From Bacteroidales bacterium (lineage in GTDB: Bacteria; Bacteroidota; Bacteroidia; Bacteroidales; UBA932): DNA of 64,000 nt. The notes beneath the pieces were generated by a model. That model did no database searches and was not told the origin of the DNA. It worked only from the letters and a program-made list of their open reading frames with translations. The stretch is from NCBI GenBank assembly GCA_017427385.1, contig JAFRSW010000020.1:1-64000 (forward strand), read 5' to 3'. Below, piece after piece: positions 8,451 through 17,141 of this stretch (within the stretch, counting starts at the first letter, position 1; each line of letters begins with the position of its first letter). The translations under genes were made by a program, and so were the position numbers.

Positions 8451-9830
8451 ATGTCCGGATCGAGCAAAGACATACTTCTCGAGAAGCTTCGCGGAGGGCA
8501 GTCCATGTCACGCCGCGAGAAAATCAAGCTGGCCCTTTTCCTGGGCCTTCCTGCCATGCTTGCCCAACTGGGCACCATAGTCATGGAATATATCGATGCC
8601 GGCATGGTGGGGCGCCTTGGTTCCGAGCAGGCCGCCAGCATAGGTCTGGTTGCCACCAGTACCTGGATTTTCGGGGGATTCTGCTTCGCGAACGCATCGG
8701 GATTCTCCGTACAGGTCAGCCAGCTCATTGGCTCCCGCAACTATGCCAAAGCCCGTGAAGTAATGCGAAAGGGCTTTGTCAGCGTACTGATTTTCAGCCT
8801 GTTGCTTGCATTCATCGGCCTTCTCATCAGCCCCTTCCTCCCCTATTGGCTGGGAGGAGATGAATCCATCTGCGCCGACGCCAGCGCCTATTTTGCCATC
8901 TTCTGCGCCTTCCTTCCCATCATGCAGATTGCGGTAATCAGCTGCTCCATGCTGCAGGCCAGCGGCAATATGAAAGTACCGAGCATCGTGGAGGTTTCCG
9001 CCTGCATCCTGGACGTGGCCTTAAACTACCTGTTCATATACGTTCTGGATATGGGAGTGAAGGGCGCCGCAATAGGCACAGGGCTGGCAACCATGATCAC
9101 ACACGCATTCGCCATCTGGTATCTGTTCGTAGTCTGCCCGGAGCTCAACATTCTGCAGGATAGCAGCAGCTGGATTCCCGACAGGGAACACCTCAAAGCC
9201 GCTTTCGGCATCTCCGGGCCCATGTGGCTGCAGAACATCATCACCAGGGGCGCATACGTCATGAGCACGGTGATAGTCGCCCCTCTGGGCACCATAGCCA
9301 TCGCCGCCAACTCCTTCGCCATCACCGCCGAGAGTTTCTGCTACATGCCGGGATACGGCCTGAGCGATGCGGCCACCTCGCTCGTCGGGCAGAGCCTGGG
9401 AGCAAAGCGCAAAGACCTCGCCCGCCAGTTCGCCTACATCTCCACTGGCCTGGCCGCCGCTATGATGACCGCTGCTGGGATTCTCATGTATATCTTTGCA
9501 CCACAGATGATGGGGCTGCTCACGAACGACCCCGAAGTCATCGCCCTGGGAGTGAAGGTCCTCCGCATCGAAGCCTTCGCAGAGACGCTATACGCCGTTT
9601 CCATAATAGGATATGGCTCGTGCGTGGGCGCTGGAGATACCCTTGTGCCCATGGTTATGAACTTTGCCAGCATGTGGGTGGTACGCATAGGCCTGGCCCT
9701 GATCCTTACCCCGAAAATCGGCCTTGCAGGCTACTGGATAGCCATGTGCATAGAACTTAACGTGCGGGGAATCATCTTCTTCCTCCGCATTCGTGGCAAA
9801 CGATGGATGAAAAAAGAATTTGCAGAATGA
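8451..9830 (+). CDS. MATE-family multidrug/sodium antiporter
   Basis: A 459-residue polytopic inner-membrane protein of the NorM/DinF type, with about 12 hydrophobic helices in two repeats. Characteristic segments are GLPAMLAQLGTIVMEYIDAGMVGRLG near residue 30, and FAITAESFCYMPGYGLSDAATSLVGQSLGAKR, the start of the second half. MATE proteins extrude cationic or flavin-like compounds using sodium or protons. The ATG at 8451 was chosen; a TTG three codons earlier is in frame but lies inside the promoter box. The stop overlaps the start of the next gene (ATGA). Confidence 0.94.
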   Translation: MSGSSKDILLEKLRGGQSMSRREKIKLALFLGLPAMLAQLGTIVMEYIDAGMVGRLGSEQAASIGLVATSTWIFGGFCFANASGFSVQVSQLIGSRNYAKAREVMRKGFVSVLIFSLLLAFIGLLISPFLPYWLGGDESICADASAYFAIFCAFLPIMQIAVISCSMLQASGNMKVPSIVEVSACILDVALNYLFIYVLDMGVKGAAIGTGLATMITHAFAIWYLFVVCPELNILQDSSSWIPDREHLKAAFGISGPMWLQNIITRGAYVMSTVIVAPLGTIAIAANSFAITAESFCYMPGYGLSDAATSLVGQSLGAKRKDLARQFAYISTGLAAAMMTAAGILMYIFAPQMMGLLTNDPEVIALGVKVLRIEAFAETLYAVSIIGYGSCVGAGDTLVPMVMNFASMWVVRIGLALILTPKIGLAGYWIAMCIELNVRGIIFFLRIRGKRWMKKEFAE

Positions 9831-10999
9831 GATACGATTTCGATTTCAGCACTGAAGCCGCTCCGCGCGGAACCAATTCGGTGAAGTGGGACAGCTGTCC
9901 CGAGAACGTAATTCCCATGTGGGTGGCAGAAATGGACTTTCCTGCCGCCCCATGCATAATCAAAGCTCTCCAAAAGCGCATTGCCAAGGGAGTTTTCGGC
10001 TATACCCTTGTGCCGGACAGCTACTATGAATCCGTAGCACGCTGGTTCGGCGGCAGGCACGGATGGAGCATTACCCGCGAGCAGATCATCCCGGTGCAGG
10101 GAGTCGTGCCGGCCACATCCATCGCCATAAAAGCCATCACCGAACCCGGGGACAAAGTGGTCCTGCTGGTGCCGGCCTACAACTGCTTCTTCCATAACAT
10201 CACAAACCAGGGCTGCGAGACATCCGAAAGCCGCCTGGTATGGAATGCGGATACGCACCGCTACGAGATCGATTTCGACGACATCGAACTCCGCTGCGCG
10301 GATCCTGCCGCCAAGGCCTTCCTGCTATGCAACCCCCACAACCCTTGCGGACGGCTCTGGAGCCGGGAAGAACTGACGCGCCTGGGGCAGATCTGCCTAA
10401 AGCACGGGGTGAAGGTAATCAGCGACGAGATTCACTGCGAAATCACCGCCCCCGGCACATCCTACGTACCCTTTGCCTCCATTTCAGAGGAGTTTGCGCA
10501 GAATAGCATATCCTTCGTCTCCCCTACCAAGAACTTCAATATTGCCGGCATCCAGATTGCCAATATCATTTCCGCAAATTCGGATTTCCGAGACAGGATG
10601 GACCGCGTTATCAATATATGGGAACATTGCGACGTGAACCAACTTGGAATCGTTGCCCTCGAGGCCGCATATTCCGATGAAGGAGCTGCCTGGCTGGAGC
10701 AGATGAATGCTTTGGTTCACAGCAACTTCCTCCTGCTGCGCAATCTCTTTGCAGAGCGCTTCCCATCCGTCCGCGTGCCGGAACTGGAAGCCACATATCT
10801 GCTGTGGGTGGATTTCGTAACCGCAGATGCAGGCAAGAGGGTTGCCGATTACCTGCTGGAGCGCCACGGAGTACGTATCAGCGACGGGGCAATCTACGGC
10901 GGGCCGACAGGCTGCCGCATCAACCTGGCATGTCCCGAGGCCACAATGAAAGAAGGCCTCCGGCGGATTACCGAAGGCCTCGATCACTTGATAGATTAA
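9827..10999 (+). CDS. MalY/PatB-type PLP-dependent C-S lyase/aminotransferase
   Basis: A 390-residue fold-type I PLP enzyme. The start MRYDFDF...RGTNSVKWD...IPMWVAEMDF is the signature of the MalY/PatB (cystathionine beta-lyase) family. HNPCGRLWSREEL (about 171-183) and ISDEIHCEI carry PLP-contact residues, and K235 in SPTKNFNIAG is the Schiff-base lysine. The likely reaction is beta-elimination of cysteine conjugates or cystathionine, giving a thiol, pyruvate and ammonia. The start was placed at the ATG overlapping the MATE stop. Coupling to an efflux pump may mean that a thiol conjugate is processed or exported, which is inference. The gene ends 3 bp before the convergent porin-like gene. 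Confidence 0.9.
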   Translation: MRYDFDFSTEAAPRGTNSVKWDSCPENVIPMWVAEMDFPAAPCIIKALQKRIAKGVFGYTLVPDSYYESVARWFGGRHGWSITREQIIPVQGVVPATSIAIKAITEPGDKVVLLVPAYNCFFHNITNQGCETSESRLVWNADTHRYEIDFDDIELRCADPAAKAFLLCNPHNPCGRLWSREELTRLGQICLKHGVKVISDEIHCEITAPGTSYVPFASISEEFAQNSISFVSPTKNFNIAGIQIANIISANSDFRDRMDRVINIWEHCDVNQLGIVALEAAYSDEGAAWLEQMNALVHSNFLLLRNLFAERFPSVRVPELEATYLLWVDFVTADAGKRVADYLLERHGVRISDGAIYGGPTGCRINLACPEATMKEGLRRITEGLDHLID

Positions 11000-11001
11000 A
11001 A

Positions 11002-12291
11002 TCAAAACGTATATTTAATCAAGCCCTGCACGCGATGGTTGGTAATCCAGTGCAGACCCTGATCATATAAGCCATTGCTCAAATTGATCAGGCTTACGCC
11101 ACTGGCATCCGTCTTCTGACCATACTGAACCGTGGTCATCTCGTACTCCAGGCCAAAGGCCACCTTGCCAAGATTGTAGATGATGGTAGGCGTCACACGG
11201 GCCATCTGATTCAGGTTGTCGAAGCTGTTGCCGCTGAACCAGAACCCTACAGGTTTCTTGCCGGTAGCATCTGCGGCAAGAGCCTCCTTGGTGCCGAAAT
11301 TCTTCACATACCCTGCGAAGAGGATAGCCTGGACCTTCTTTCCGTAGCAGAGGCTGATCCAACTGGAAGAGTTGCGGGTAGGAGTATACTCCCTATTGCC
11401 ATCTTCCTGCACATTCTTGACACCGTAGCCGCCGTTCAGGTTCACATGGTCGCCGGCCTCGGCAAACACGGTCTTGAACTTCACGCTGAACAGGTCTTTT
11501 GCATACTGGGCATAGAAGAAGGGGGTGAAGGTAGTGATGCGGTCTGTGCGGAAACCGAAGTCGTCCCTAAGCACAGGCTTGATGCTGAGCATGTTTATAC
11601 CGGCACGCATGGTAAGACCTTCCGCTTTATAGTTCAGGCCCAGATATATTTCGGGAGTGCAGCCATATTTGATATACTTTGCACTTTTGCCATCAGGGCC
11701 GGTAGAAGTATACTGCATCTGCCAGAGGGCTGCGCCGGTAAGGCTGAAACCGTCGGCGAACTTGTAATCCATCTGAGCGAGAGGCGTGCGGCTGAAGGGG
11801 CCGAAAGGCGCACCGGTGTTCAGGGAGAACACATCCGGCATGTCAGCCGCCATAGGATGCCAGCTCTGGCCTGCCTTGAAGGTCCAATCCTTCTTGGCGA
11901 GGGTAACGAATGCCTGGCGCAGGCGGAAATTGGCGGTGCCGGTGACCTTATCGTCTCCGAGACCATTGTAGAAGTCGCCTTCCACACGGGCACCCACTTT
12001 CCATCCTTCCACTTCATATCCCTTTACCTCAACCCAGAGGCGGGAGGTAAGGGCTGCAAAACGGAAGTTGGGATAACCATTGACATCCACATTCCCGGAA
12101 GGAACGGCAACAAATTTCTCGTCGAGGGGGACATAAGTGAAAAAGTCTTCGGTCAGACCCTTCATCTCACGGGTGTCGAATGCATAGAAGTTGCGAATGA
12201 ATCCATGAACTTCGATACTGGGCTTGCTGTCCTGCGCAAATGCAGAGAAAGCTGCGGCCGCGAAGGCGAGTATGGTGATTATCTTTTTCAT
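11002..12291 (-). CDS. Outer-membrane beta-barrel protein (porin-like)
   Basis: A 429-residue secreted protein. The signal peptide MKKIITILAFAAAAFSAFAQ is cleaved near residue 20. The rest alternates short amphipathic strands rich in Tyr, Phe and Gly (for example HGFIRNFYAFDTRE and RLWVEVKGYEVEGWKVGARVEGDFYNG). It ends in IKYTF, and a terminal aromatic residue is the usual BAM-recognition signal of outer-membrane barrels. It lies 10 bp after the DASS transporter in the same operon, so it may let dicarboxylates or similar anions through the outer membrane. I do not recognise a more specific family. Confidence 0.75.
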   Translation of the reverse strand: MKKIITILAFAAAAFSAFAQDSKPSIEVHGFIRNFYAFDTREMKGLTEDFFTYVPLDEKFVAVPSGNVDVNGYPNFRFAALTSRLWVEVKGYEVEGWKVGARVEGDFYNGLGDDKVTGTANFRLRQAFVTLAKKDWTFKAGQSWHPMAADMPDVFSLNTGAPFGPFSRTPLAQMDYKFADGFSLTGAALWQMQYTSTGPDGKSAKYIKYGCTPEIYLGLNYKAEGLTMRAGINMLSIKPVLRDDFGFRTDRITTFTPFFYAQYAKDLFSVKFKTVFAEAGDHVNLNGGYGVKNVQEDGNREYTPTRNSSSWISLCYGKKVQAILFAGYVKNFGTKEALAADATGKKPVGFWFSGNSFDNLNQMARVTPTIIYNLGKVAFGLEYEMTTVQYGQKTDASGVSLINLSNGLYDQGLHWITNHRVQGLIKYTF

Positions 12292-12301
12292 ATTCAGTCA
12301 A

Positions 12302-13750
12302 TTATGCAAAAGGGAATATCTTGGTGAGCCAGAAGAATCCAAACACGAAGCCAACGACGCCGATGATAATGCCAATCTTCGACATATCCTTGGTTTCCAC
12401 CAGTCCGGTAGAAGCTGCGATAGCGTTCGGAGGAGTGGAGATGGGGAAGCACATTGCGATGGATGCGCAGGTCGCGATGAAGATGATCATCGCCTTGGTG
12501 CCTCCGAGTGCGATGAACGACGCATTGTTGGCTGCAGCAGGATCTGCCATGCCTTCGGCAACGACTATCAGGATAGGAATCAGCAGGGCCGCTGTTGCGG
12601 AGTTGCTGATGAAGTTGCTGAGGAAGTAGCATACCAGGCCGGCGATGACAATCACCAGCACCACGGACATGCTTCCGAAAGGAATTGCCTCGATCAGAAC
12701 CTTTGCCAGGCCGGTTCCCTGCAGGCAGGTGCCGAGGGCGAAGCCTCCCGCCACCAACCAGAGAACGCTCCAGTTGATCAGCTTGATATCATCCTTGGTG
12801 AAGATTCCGAGCATGGTGAACAGGGCCAGAGGAATAAGGGCCACTACGTTGGAATTGACCTTATGAATTGCCTCGGTCATCCACAGCAGGATGGTTCCCA
12901 CGAAGATGATCCAGGTGGCATAGTATTTCCAGTCTTTTGCTTTCTTGTTTTCGGGGATCTCAAGCACGACTTCCTTTGCCTTGAAGGGGAAGAAAATCTG
13001 GAGCAGGAACCATGCGAAAACAATCATGATGACCACGTAGGGCACCATGTGTGCCATCCAGGTAACGAAACTCACGTCTGAACCGGCTTCGGCCAGGAAC
13101 TTGACTGCAGTTGCATTGGGAGGGGTTCCGATGGGAGTTCCAATTCCGCCGATATTTGCAGCGATAGGAATTGCAAGCGCAAGACCTACACGGCCTTTAT
13201 CGTCCGAAGGAAGAACCGCAAGCACGGGAGCCAGGAATGCGAGCATCATGGCGGCGGTGGCGGTGTTGCTCATGAACATGGAGAAAACGCTGATCACTAT
13301 CAGGAATCCGAGCAGCACGGACTTGGGCTTTTTGCCGAAGGGCTTCAGCAGCACACGGGCAAGCGTCACGTCCAGGCCGTATTTCTCTGCCATGATGGCG
13401 AGCACGAAGCCGCCGAGGAAGAGCATCACGACAGGATCGGCGAAGGAGGCCATCAGATCCTTGTAGGGAACCAGCTTGCCTGCATTGGGGGTGCAGAGGA
13501 ATCCGAGGCCCTTGTTGGAAACTGTAAGCAGGGAAATGACGATAACCAGCAACGAGGTTGTCCAGTTGGGGATTATCTCGAATATCCACATGAGGGCAGC
13601 GAACACGAAGAGAGCGATCACGCGCTGCTGTGTTGCAGTGAGGGCGTCGATGCCGAAGAAGGATGTAGGCACGGCCCAGAGGAAGATTGTGGCTATGAGC
13701 ACGATAGGCAGAAGTACACAATACTTGACATTGAATCTCTTGTCAGCCAT
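12302..13750 (-). CDS. DASS/SLC13-family sodium:dicarboxylate symporter
   Basis: A 482-residue polytopic membrane protein of the divalent-anion:sodium symporter family. Two pseudo-symmetric halves each carry the conserved sodium/substrate motif: SNT at residues 161-163 and SNS at 382-384. A GGIGTPIGTPPN segment (about 201-212) and STPPNAIA near the end are also typical. Likely substrates are C4-dicarboxylates, citrate or sulfate. I chose the ATG that gives MADKRFNVKYC. It forms an operon with the downstream barrel protein. Confidence 0.92.
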   Translation of the reverse strand: MADKRFNVKYCVLLPIVLIATIFLWAVPTSFFGIDALTATQQRVIALFVFAALMWIFEIIPNWTTSLLVIVISLLTVSNKGLGFLCTPNAGKLVPYKDLMASFADPVVMLFLGGFVLAIMAEKYGLDVTLARVLLKPFGKKPKSVLLGFLIVISVFSMFMSNTATAAMMLAFLAPVLAVLPSDDKGRVGLALAIPIAANIGGIGTPIGTPPNATAVKFLAEAGSDVSFVTWMAHMVPYVVIMIVFAWFLLQIFFPFKAKEVVLEIPENKKAKDWKYYATWIIFVGTILLWMTEAIHKVNSNVVALIPLALFTMLGIFTKDDIKLINWSVLWLVAGGFALGTCLQGTGLAKVLIEAIPFGSMSVVLVIVIAGLVCYFLSNFISNSATAALLIPILIVVAEGMADPAAANNASFIALGGTKAMIIFIATCASIAMCFPISTPPNAIAASTGLVETKDMSKIGIIIGVVGFVFGFFWLTKIFPFA

Positions 13751-13772
13751 ATTAAGATTAATTATACACGTC

Positions 13773-13799
13773 AAAAAAAACCGCTTTCCTAGAAAGCGG
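13773..13799 (-). terminator. Rho-independent terminator after the glycosyltransferase gene
   Basis: An 8-bp perfect GC-rich stem (13781-13788 with 13792-13799), a 3-base loop and a run of T on the minus strand (A run 13773-13780). It separates the korA-to-glycosyltransferase gene run from the DASS transporter gene. Confidence 0.85.
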
Positions 13800-13814
13800 C
13801 ACAAAGTTAACAAA

Positions 13815-14966
13815 TTATTTCTGATTTATGGCCGACCGGAACATATCAATCAGGGCGGCTATCGATTTGTGTATGTCGTAGTCTTCGGTGGATTCCGCGT
13901 AGCGTTCTCCCATCTCCTCCCTTTCGGTCGGGTTGTCCAGCCAGTAGTCGATGCAGGCGGCCAGTTCCTCCGGATCCTTCGCCGGGAAGAGGCTGTGCTC
14001 GTCGAGCGCGAACTGGGATGTAGCAGTGAGTTCTCCTTTCGCAATAACCGGCACAACACCCTGCTGAAGGGCCTCCAGGGCAGATAATCCCTCTACTTCC
14101 ACAGTCGCGCAGTGGATGTAGAGATCCGCCTTTGCGGCCAGTTCTCGGAGCCCTTCGCGGTCATGAAAACGGAAGATGGGATCGTATTTCACTATGCCGT
14201 CCTCATATAGCTTGTGAGCCTTTTCTTCAATTGCATCCGCCTCCGGGCCGCGGCCCGCGAAGTATAGTTGGATGCGGTCGGCATATTTGGAGTATTTCAT
14301 CGCTTCCAGAAGCGTGGGCTGGTCTTTTTCCACGGAAAGTCGCCCTATGCAGACCACCAGGAACGGCTTGGACGGATCCTGGATTCTGGTTGTCGCACGC
14401 GTATTCGCGTCGGGGATTATGCCGTTGGAAATAAGATGAAGCCTGGCCTTGAAGCCAAACTTCTGCAGACGCTCCATAACGTTCTCGGTGGGACACTGGA
14501 TGTCGGAGCAGTGGTCGAACACGAGGTCGCGCCAGGCGCGTAACATATTCTCGTTCAAGAACTTCCAATCGCCGAGATTGATTGCACAGAAGAGGTTCTC
14601 TGGGTGAAGATGATAGGTTGCGGTACAGGGCACTCCGTGAAGTTTTGCAATTCGCGCAGTCACCATCTGGATAATGAAAGGTTCCTCGAGATGCACGACA
14701 TCCGCCCACATCACGGCCTTCCTGATCGTGAGTATGTCCGTGCGGGCGAACTTGTAGCCGTTGGACTGCACCAGGCCGTCGAAAACCGGCACGTGGAAGT
14801 CGCCCAGCACATAGTCCGGCTGGGGCGTTTCAGCTTCGTGATTCCTGCCGGAAAGCACGCGGACTTCCTGCCCCGCCTCCCGCAGATACTGGACCGTGCG
14901 CCGGGCGGATGCCGAAAGGCCGTTGCCCGATGCGTAGTAGTTGTTGACGACAAAAAGAATCTTCAT
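13815..14966 (-). CDS. GT4-family glycosyltransferase
   Basis: A 383-residue GT-B fold enzyme. The N-terminal Rossmann domain opens MKILFVVNNYYASGNGLSASARRTVQYL. The C-terminal domain carries FLVVCIGRLSVEKDQPTLLEAM and the EX7E-like sugar-nucleotide motif in EVEGLSALEALQQGVVPVIA. Such enzymes add a sugar to lipids, glycans or proteins at the cytoplasmic face of the membrane; acceptor and donor cannot be told. It follows the PCMD-protein gene by 3 bp. Confidence 0.9.
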   Translation of the reverse strand: MKILFVVNNYYASGNGLSASARRTVQYLREAGQEVRVLSGRNHEAETPQPDYVLGDFHVPVFDGLVQSNGYKFARTDILTIRKAVMWADVVHLEEPFIIQMVTARIAKLHGVPCTATYHLHPENLFCAINLGDWKFLNENMLRAWRDLVFDHCSDIQCPTENVMERLQKFGFKARLHLISNGIIPDANTRATTRIQDPSKPFLVVCIGRLSVEKDQPTLLEAMKYSKYADRIQLYFAGRGPEADAIEEKAHKLYEDGIVKYDPIFRFHDREGLRELAAKADLYIHCATVEVEGLSALEALQQGVVPVIAKGELTATSQFALDEHSLFPAKDPEELAACIDYWLDNPTEREEMGERYAESTEDYDIHKSIAALIDMFRSAINQK

Positions 14967-14969
14967 AGT

Positions 14970-15725
14970 TTAGTAATTGAATTTGAACTCATCCACATAC
15001 ACCGTGCTGCCGCTGCCCCCGGTGAACCAGGAGCCGTACCAGCTGGGAGTGACGACTACAATTGCGTATTTAGGTGTCTTGGCGTTCCTGTATTTGAAAG
15101 GAATGTCGAAGTGGATGTATCCTCCCGTATCTTTGGTGAGCTCCATCACCGCCCTGCCGATCACGCGCGGGTCGTTGGCAGTGTCGAAGAATTCTTCCTT
15201 GCAGGTGACGATGTGATAGGGCTTGTCCATATCCATCAGCAACACCTCTATGCGTCCGTAGTCCATCTTGCCTTTCATGTGCAGATAGGGCTCCTTGGCA
15301 TAGTTTACGGGCTTCGGGATGTAGTGTACATAGCCGGAAAGGCTCTTCGGGCGTCCGGAGAACGGAATACCGAATTCGAGGTCTGCGCCCGACAGTTCCA
15401 CCACTTTATTGAACTTTCCGGTGAAGAGATTCCCTGCCACGAAGGCCCACAACACCTTTTTGCTCTCGATTTTTGCCGCGGCCTTGCCCTCGCCGGGCAC
15501 GGCCACGTGCTTATACTCGGGCGTTGTGCCGTTCACTCCCAGAGTGCTGAGTCCGGGGTTGGCGGAATCCCAGACACGCTTCGACGCCGGAGCATCCTTC
15601 ATCCGTGCATACCAAGTGCCGGATTCCTTGCTCCAATCGTCGAAATCCATATTGTAGATCTGCTGGGCGCGCGTCGGAACAGCGCATAAAACAACCAGCA
15701 GGGATATTATCAATGTCTTATTCAT
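14970..15725 (-). CDS. PCMD-domain secreted protein (putative carbohydrate metabolism domain)
   Basis: A 251-residue exported protein. The signal peptide is MNKTLIISLLVVLCAVPTRA, and the mature protein begins QQIYNMDFDDWS. The body resembles the PCMD family of Bacteroidota: DFDDWSKESGTWYA, an FTGKF segment, PFSGRPKSLSGYVHYIPKPVNY, and a C-terminal GSGSTVYVDEFKFNY that looks like the jelly-roll closing strand. The function of PCMD proteins is not established; carbohydrate binding is suggested by the fold. It lies between gdhA and a glycosyltransferase gene. The ATG seven codons upstream was rejected in favour of the one starting the signal peptide. Confidence 0.7.
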   Translation of the reverse strand: MNKTLIISLLVVLCAVPTRAQQIYNMDFDDWSKESGTWYARMKDAPASKRVWDSANPGLSTLGVNGTTPEYKHVAVPGEGKAAAKIESKKVLWAFVAGNLFTGKFNKVVELSGADLEFGIPFSGRPKSLSGYVHYIPKPVNYAKEPYLHMKGKMDYGRIEVLLMDMDKPYHIVTCKEEFFDTANDPRVIGRAVMELTKDTGGYIHFDIPFKYRNAKTPKYAIVVVTPSWYGSWFTGGSGSTVYVDEFKFNY

Positions 15726-15769
15726 GACAATCCCTGCTGGCTGCAAAATCCGTTCCTACGGGCAGAGGA

Positions 15770-17113
15770 CTAGATAATCCCCTGCTCGAGCATGGCCTGC
15801 GCGACCTTCATGAAGCCGGCGATGTTGGCGCCCTTCACGTAGTCTACGCTGCCGTCGGCACGGGTGCCGAACTTCACGCACTGCTCGTGAATGCTCTCCA
15901 TGATGGTGTGCAGGCGGTCGTCGACCTCCTGTGCGCTCCAGCTCAGGTGAGCGGCGTTCTGGGTCATCTCGAGGCCGGAGGTGGCAACACCACCCGCGTT
16001 CACTGCCTTGCCGGGAGCGAAGAGGACTCCGTTATTCTGGAAGAAGTGGATGGCACCGGGCTGGCATCCCATGTTGGACACCTCGCAGCAGCACCAGCAG
16101 CCATTGGCCTTCAGTTCCTTTGCATCATCCTCGCTGAGCTCATTCTGGAATGCGCAAGGGAGGGCGATGTCGCAAGGCACGCTCCAAGCCTTCTTGCCGG
16201 CGATGAACTGGGTCTTGCCGGGGAACTTGACCGCCATGTCCTCAACCTTGTTGCGGTTGGAGGCACGCATGTCTAGCATGTAATCGTTCATCTCGGGAGT
16301 CATTCCGTCGGGCACAATGCAAACGCCGTCCGGGCCGGAGATGGCAACCACCTTTGCGCCAAGCTGGGTAGCCTTCTTGACTGCTCCCCATGCCACATTG
16401 CCGAATCCGGAGATGGCAACCTTCTTACCCTTGATGTCGTGGCCTGCCTTATGGAGCAGGTGCTGGGTGAAGTAAAGCGCTCCGAAACCGGTTGCTTCGG
16501 GACGGAGGATGGATCCTCCCCAGGTCATGCCCTTTCCGGTGAGAACTCCGGTATGGTACTCGCGAGCGAGTTTCTGGTACATTCCGTTCAGGAAGCCGAT
16601 TTCGCGGCCACCAACGCCCACATCGCCAGCAGGGATATCCTGGTCGGGGCCGATGCAGCGCCAGAGCTCAAGCATGAAGGCCTGGCAGAAACGCATGATT
16701 TCGGCATCGCTCTTGCCCACGGGGTCGAAGTCGGAACCGCCCTTTGCACCGCCCATAGGAAGGGTTGTGAGGGCGTTCTTGAATGTCTGTTCGAAGCCCA
16801 GGAACTTGAGCATGGAAGGGGTGACAGCCTTGTGGAAGCGGAGACCTCCCTTGTAGGGACCGATCGCGCTGTTGAACTGCACGCGGTAGCCGAGGTTGGT
16901 CTGAACCTCGCCCTTGTCGTCGATCCAGGTAACGCGGAAAGTGAAGATACGGTCGGGTTCGACCATCCTCTCCACGATCTTCGCCTTCTCGAATTCGGGA
17001 TGCTGGTTGTAAACTTCTTCAATACTTTCGAGCACTTCCTGGACTGCCTGGAGGTACTCGCTTTCTCCAGGATGTTTTGCCTGGAGCATCGCCATTATTT
17101 CTGACGTTTTCAT
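15770..17113 (-). CDS. gdhA: NADP-type glutamate dehydrogenase (hexameric)
   Basis: A 447-residue hexameric glutamate dehydrogenase that reductively aminates 2-oxoglutarate. Catalytic segments are PMGGAKGGSDFDP with Lys124, PAGDVGVGGREIG with Asp164, and ISGFGNVAWG as the dinucleotide-binding turn. Residues 339-350 (GCWCCCEVSNMGC around them) are unusually cysteine-rich where E. coli GdhA has AVAEGANMP. The gene follows korB by 28 bp, so the enzyme making 2-oxoglutarate and the one using it are made together. NADP preference is inferred from family resemblance. Confidence 0.95.
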   Translation of the reverse strand: MKTSEIMAMLQAKHPGESEYLQAVQEVLESIEEVYNQHPEFEKAKIVERMVEPDRIFTFRVTWIDDKGEVQTNLGYRVQFNSAIGPYKGGLRFHKAVTPSMLKFLGFEQTFKNALTTLPMGGAKGGSDFDPVGKSDAEIMRFCQAFMLELWRCIGPDQDIPAGDVGVGGREIGFLNGMYQKLAREYHTGVLTGKGMTWGGSILRPEATGFGALYFTQHLLHKAGHDIKGKKVAISGFGNVAWGAVKKATQLGAKVVAISGPDGVCIVPDGMTPEMNDYMLDMRASNRNKVEDMAVKFPGKTQFIAGKKAWSVPCDIALPCAFQNELSEDDAKELKANGCWCCCEVSNMGCQPGAIHFFQNNGVLFAPGKAVNAGGVATSGLEMTQNAAHLSWSAQEVDDRLHTIMESIHEQCVKFGTRADGSVDYVKGANIAGFMKVAQAMLEQGII

Positions 17114-17141
17114 CTTGATTGTGTTATTAAATGGTTTTGGT

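Noticed and set aside
13802..13809. TAACTTTG upstream of the DASS gene as its -7 box
   Set aside because: It fits TAnnTTTG but lies on the far side of a strong terminator hairpin, so its transcript would start inside or before the terminator.
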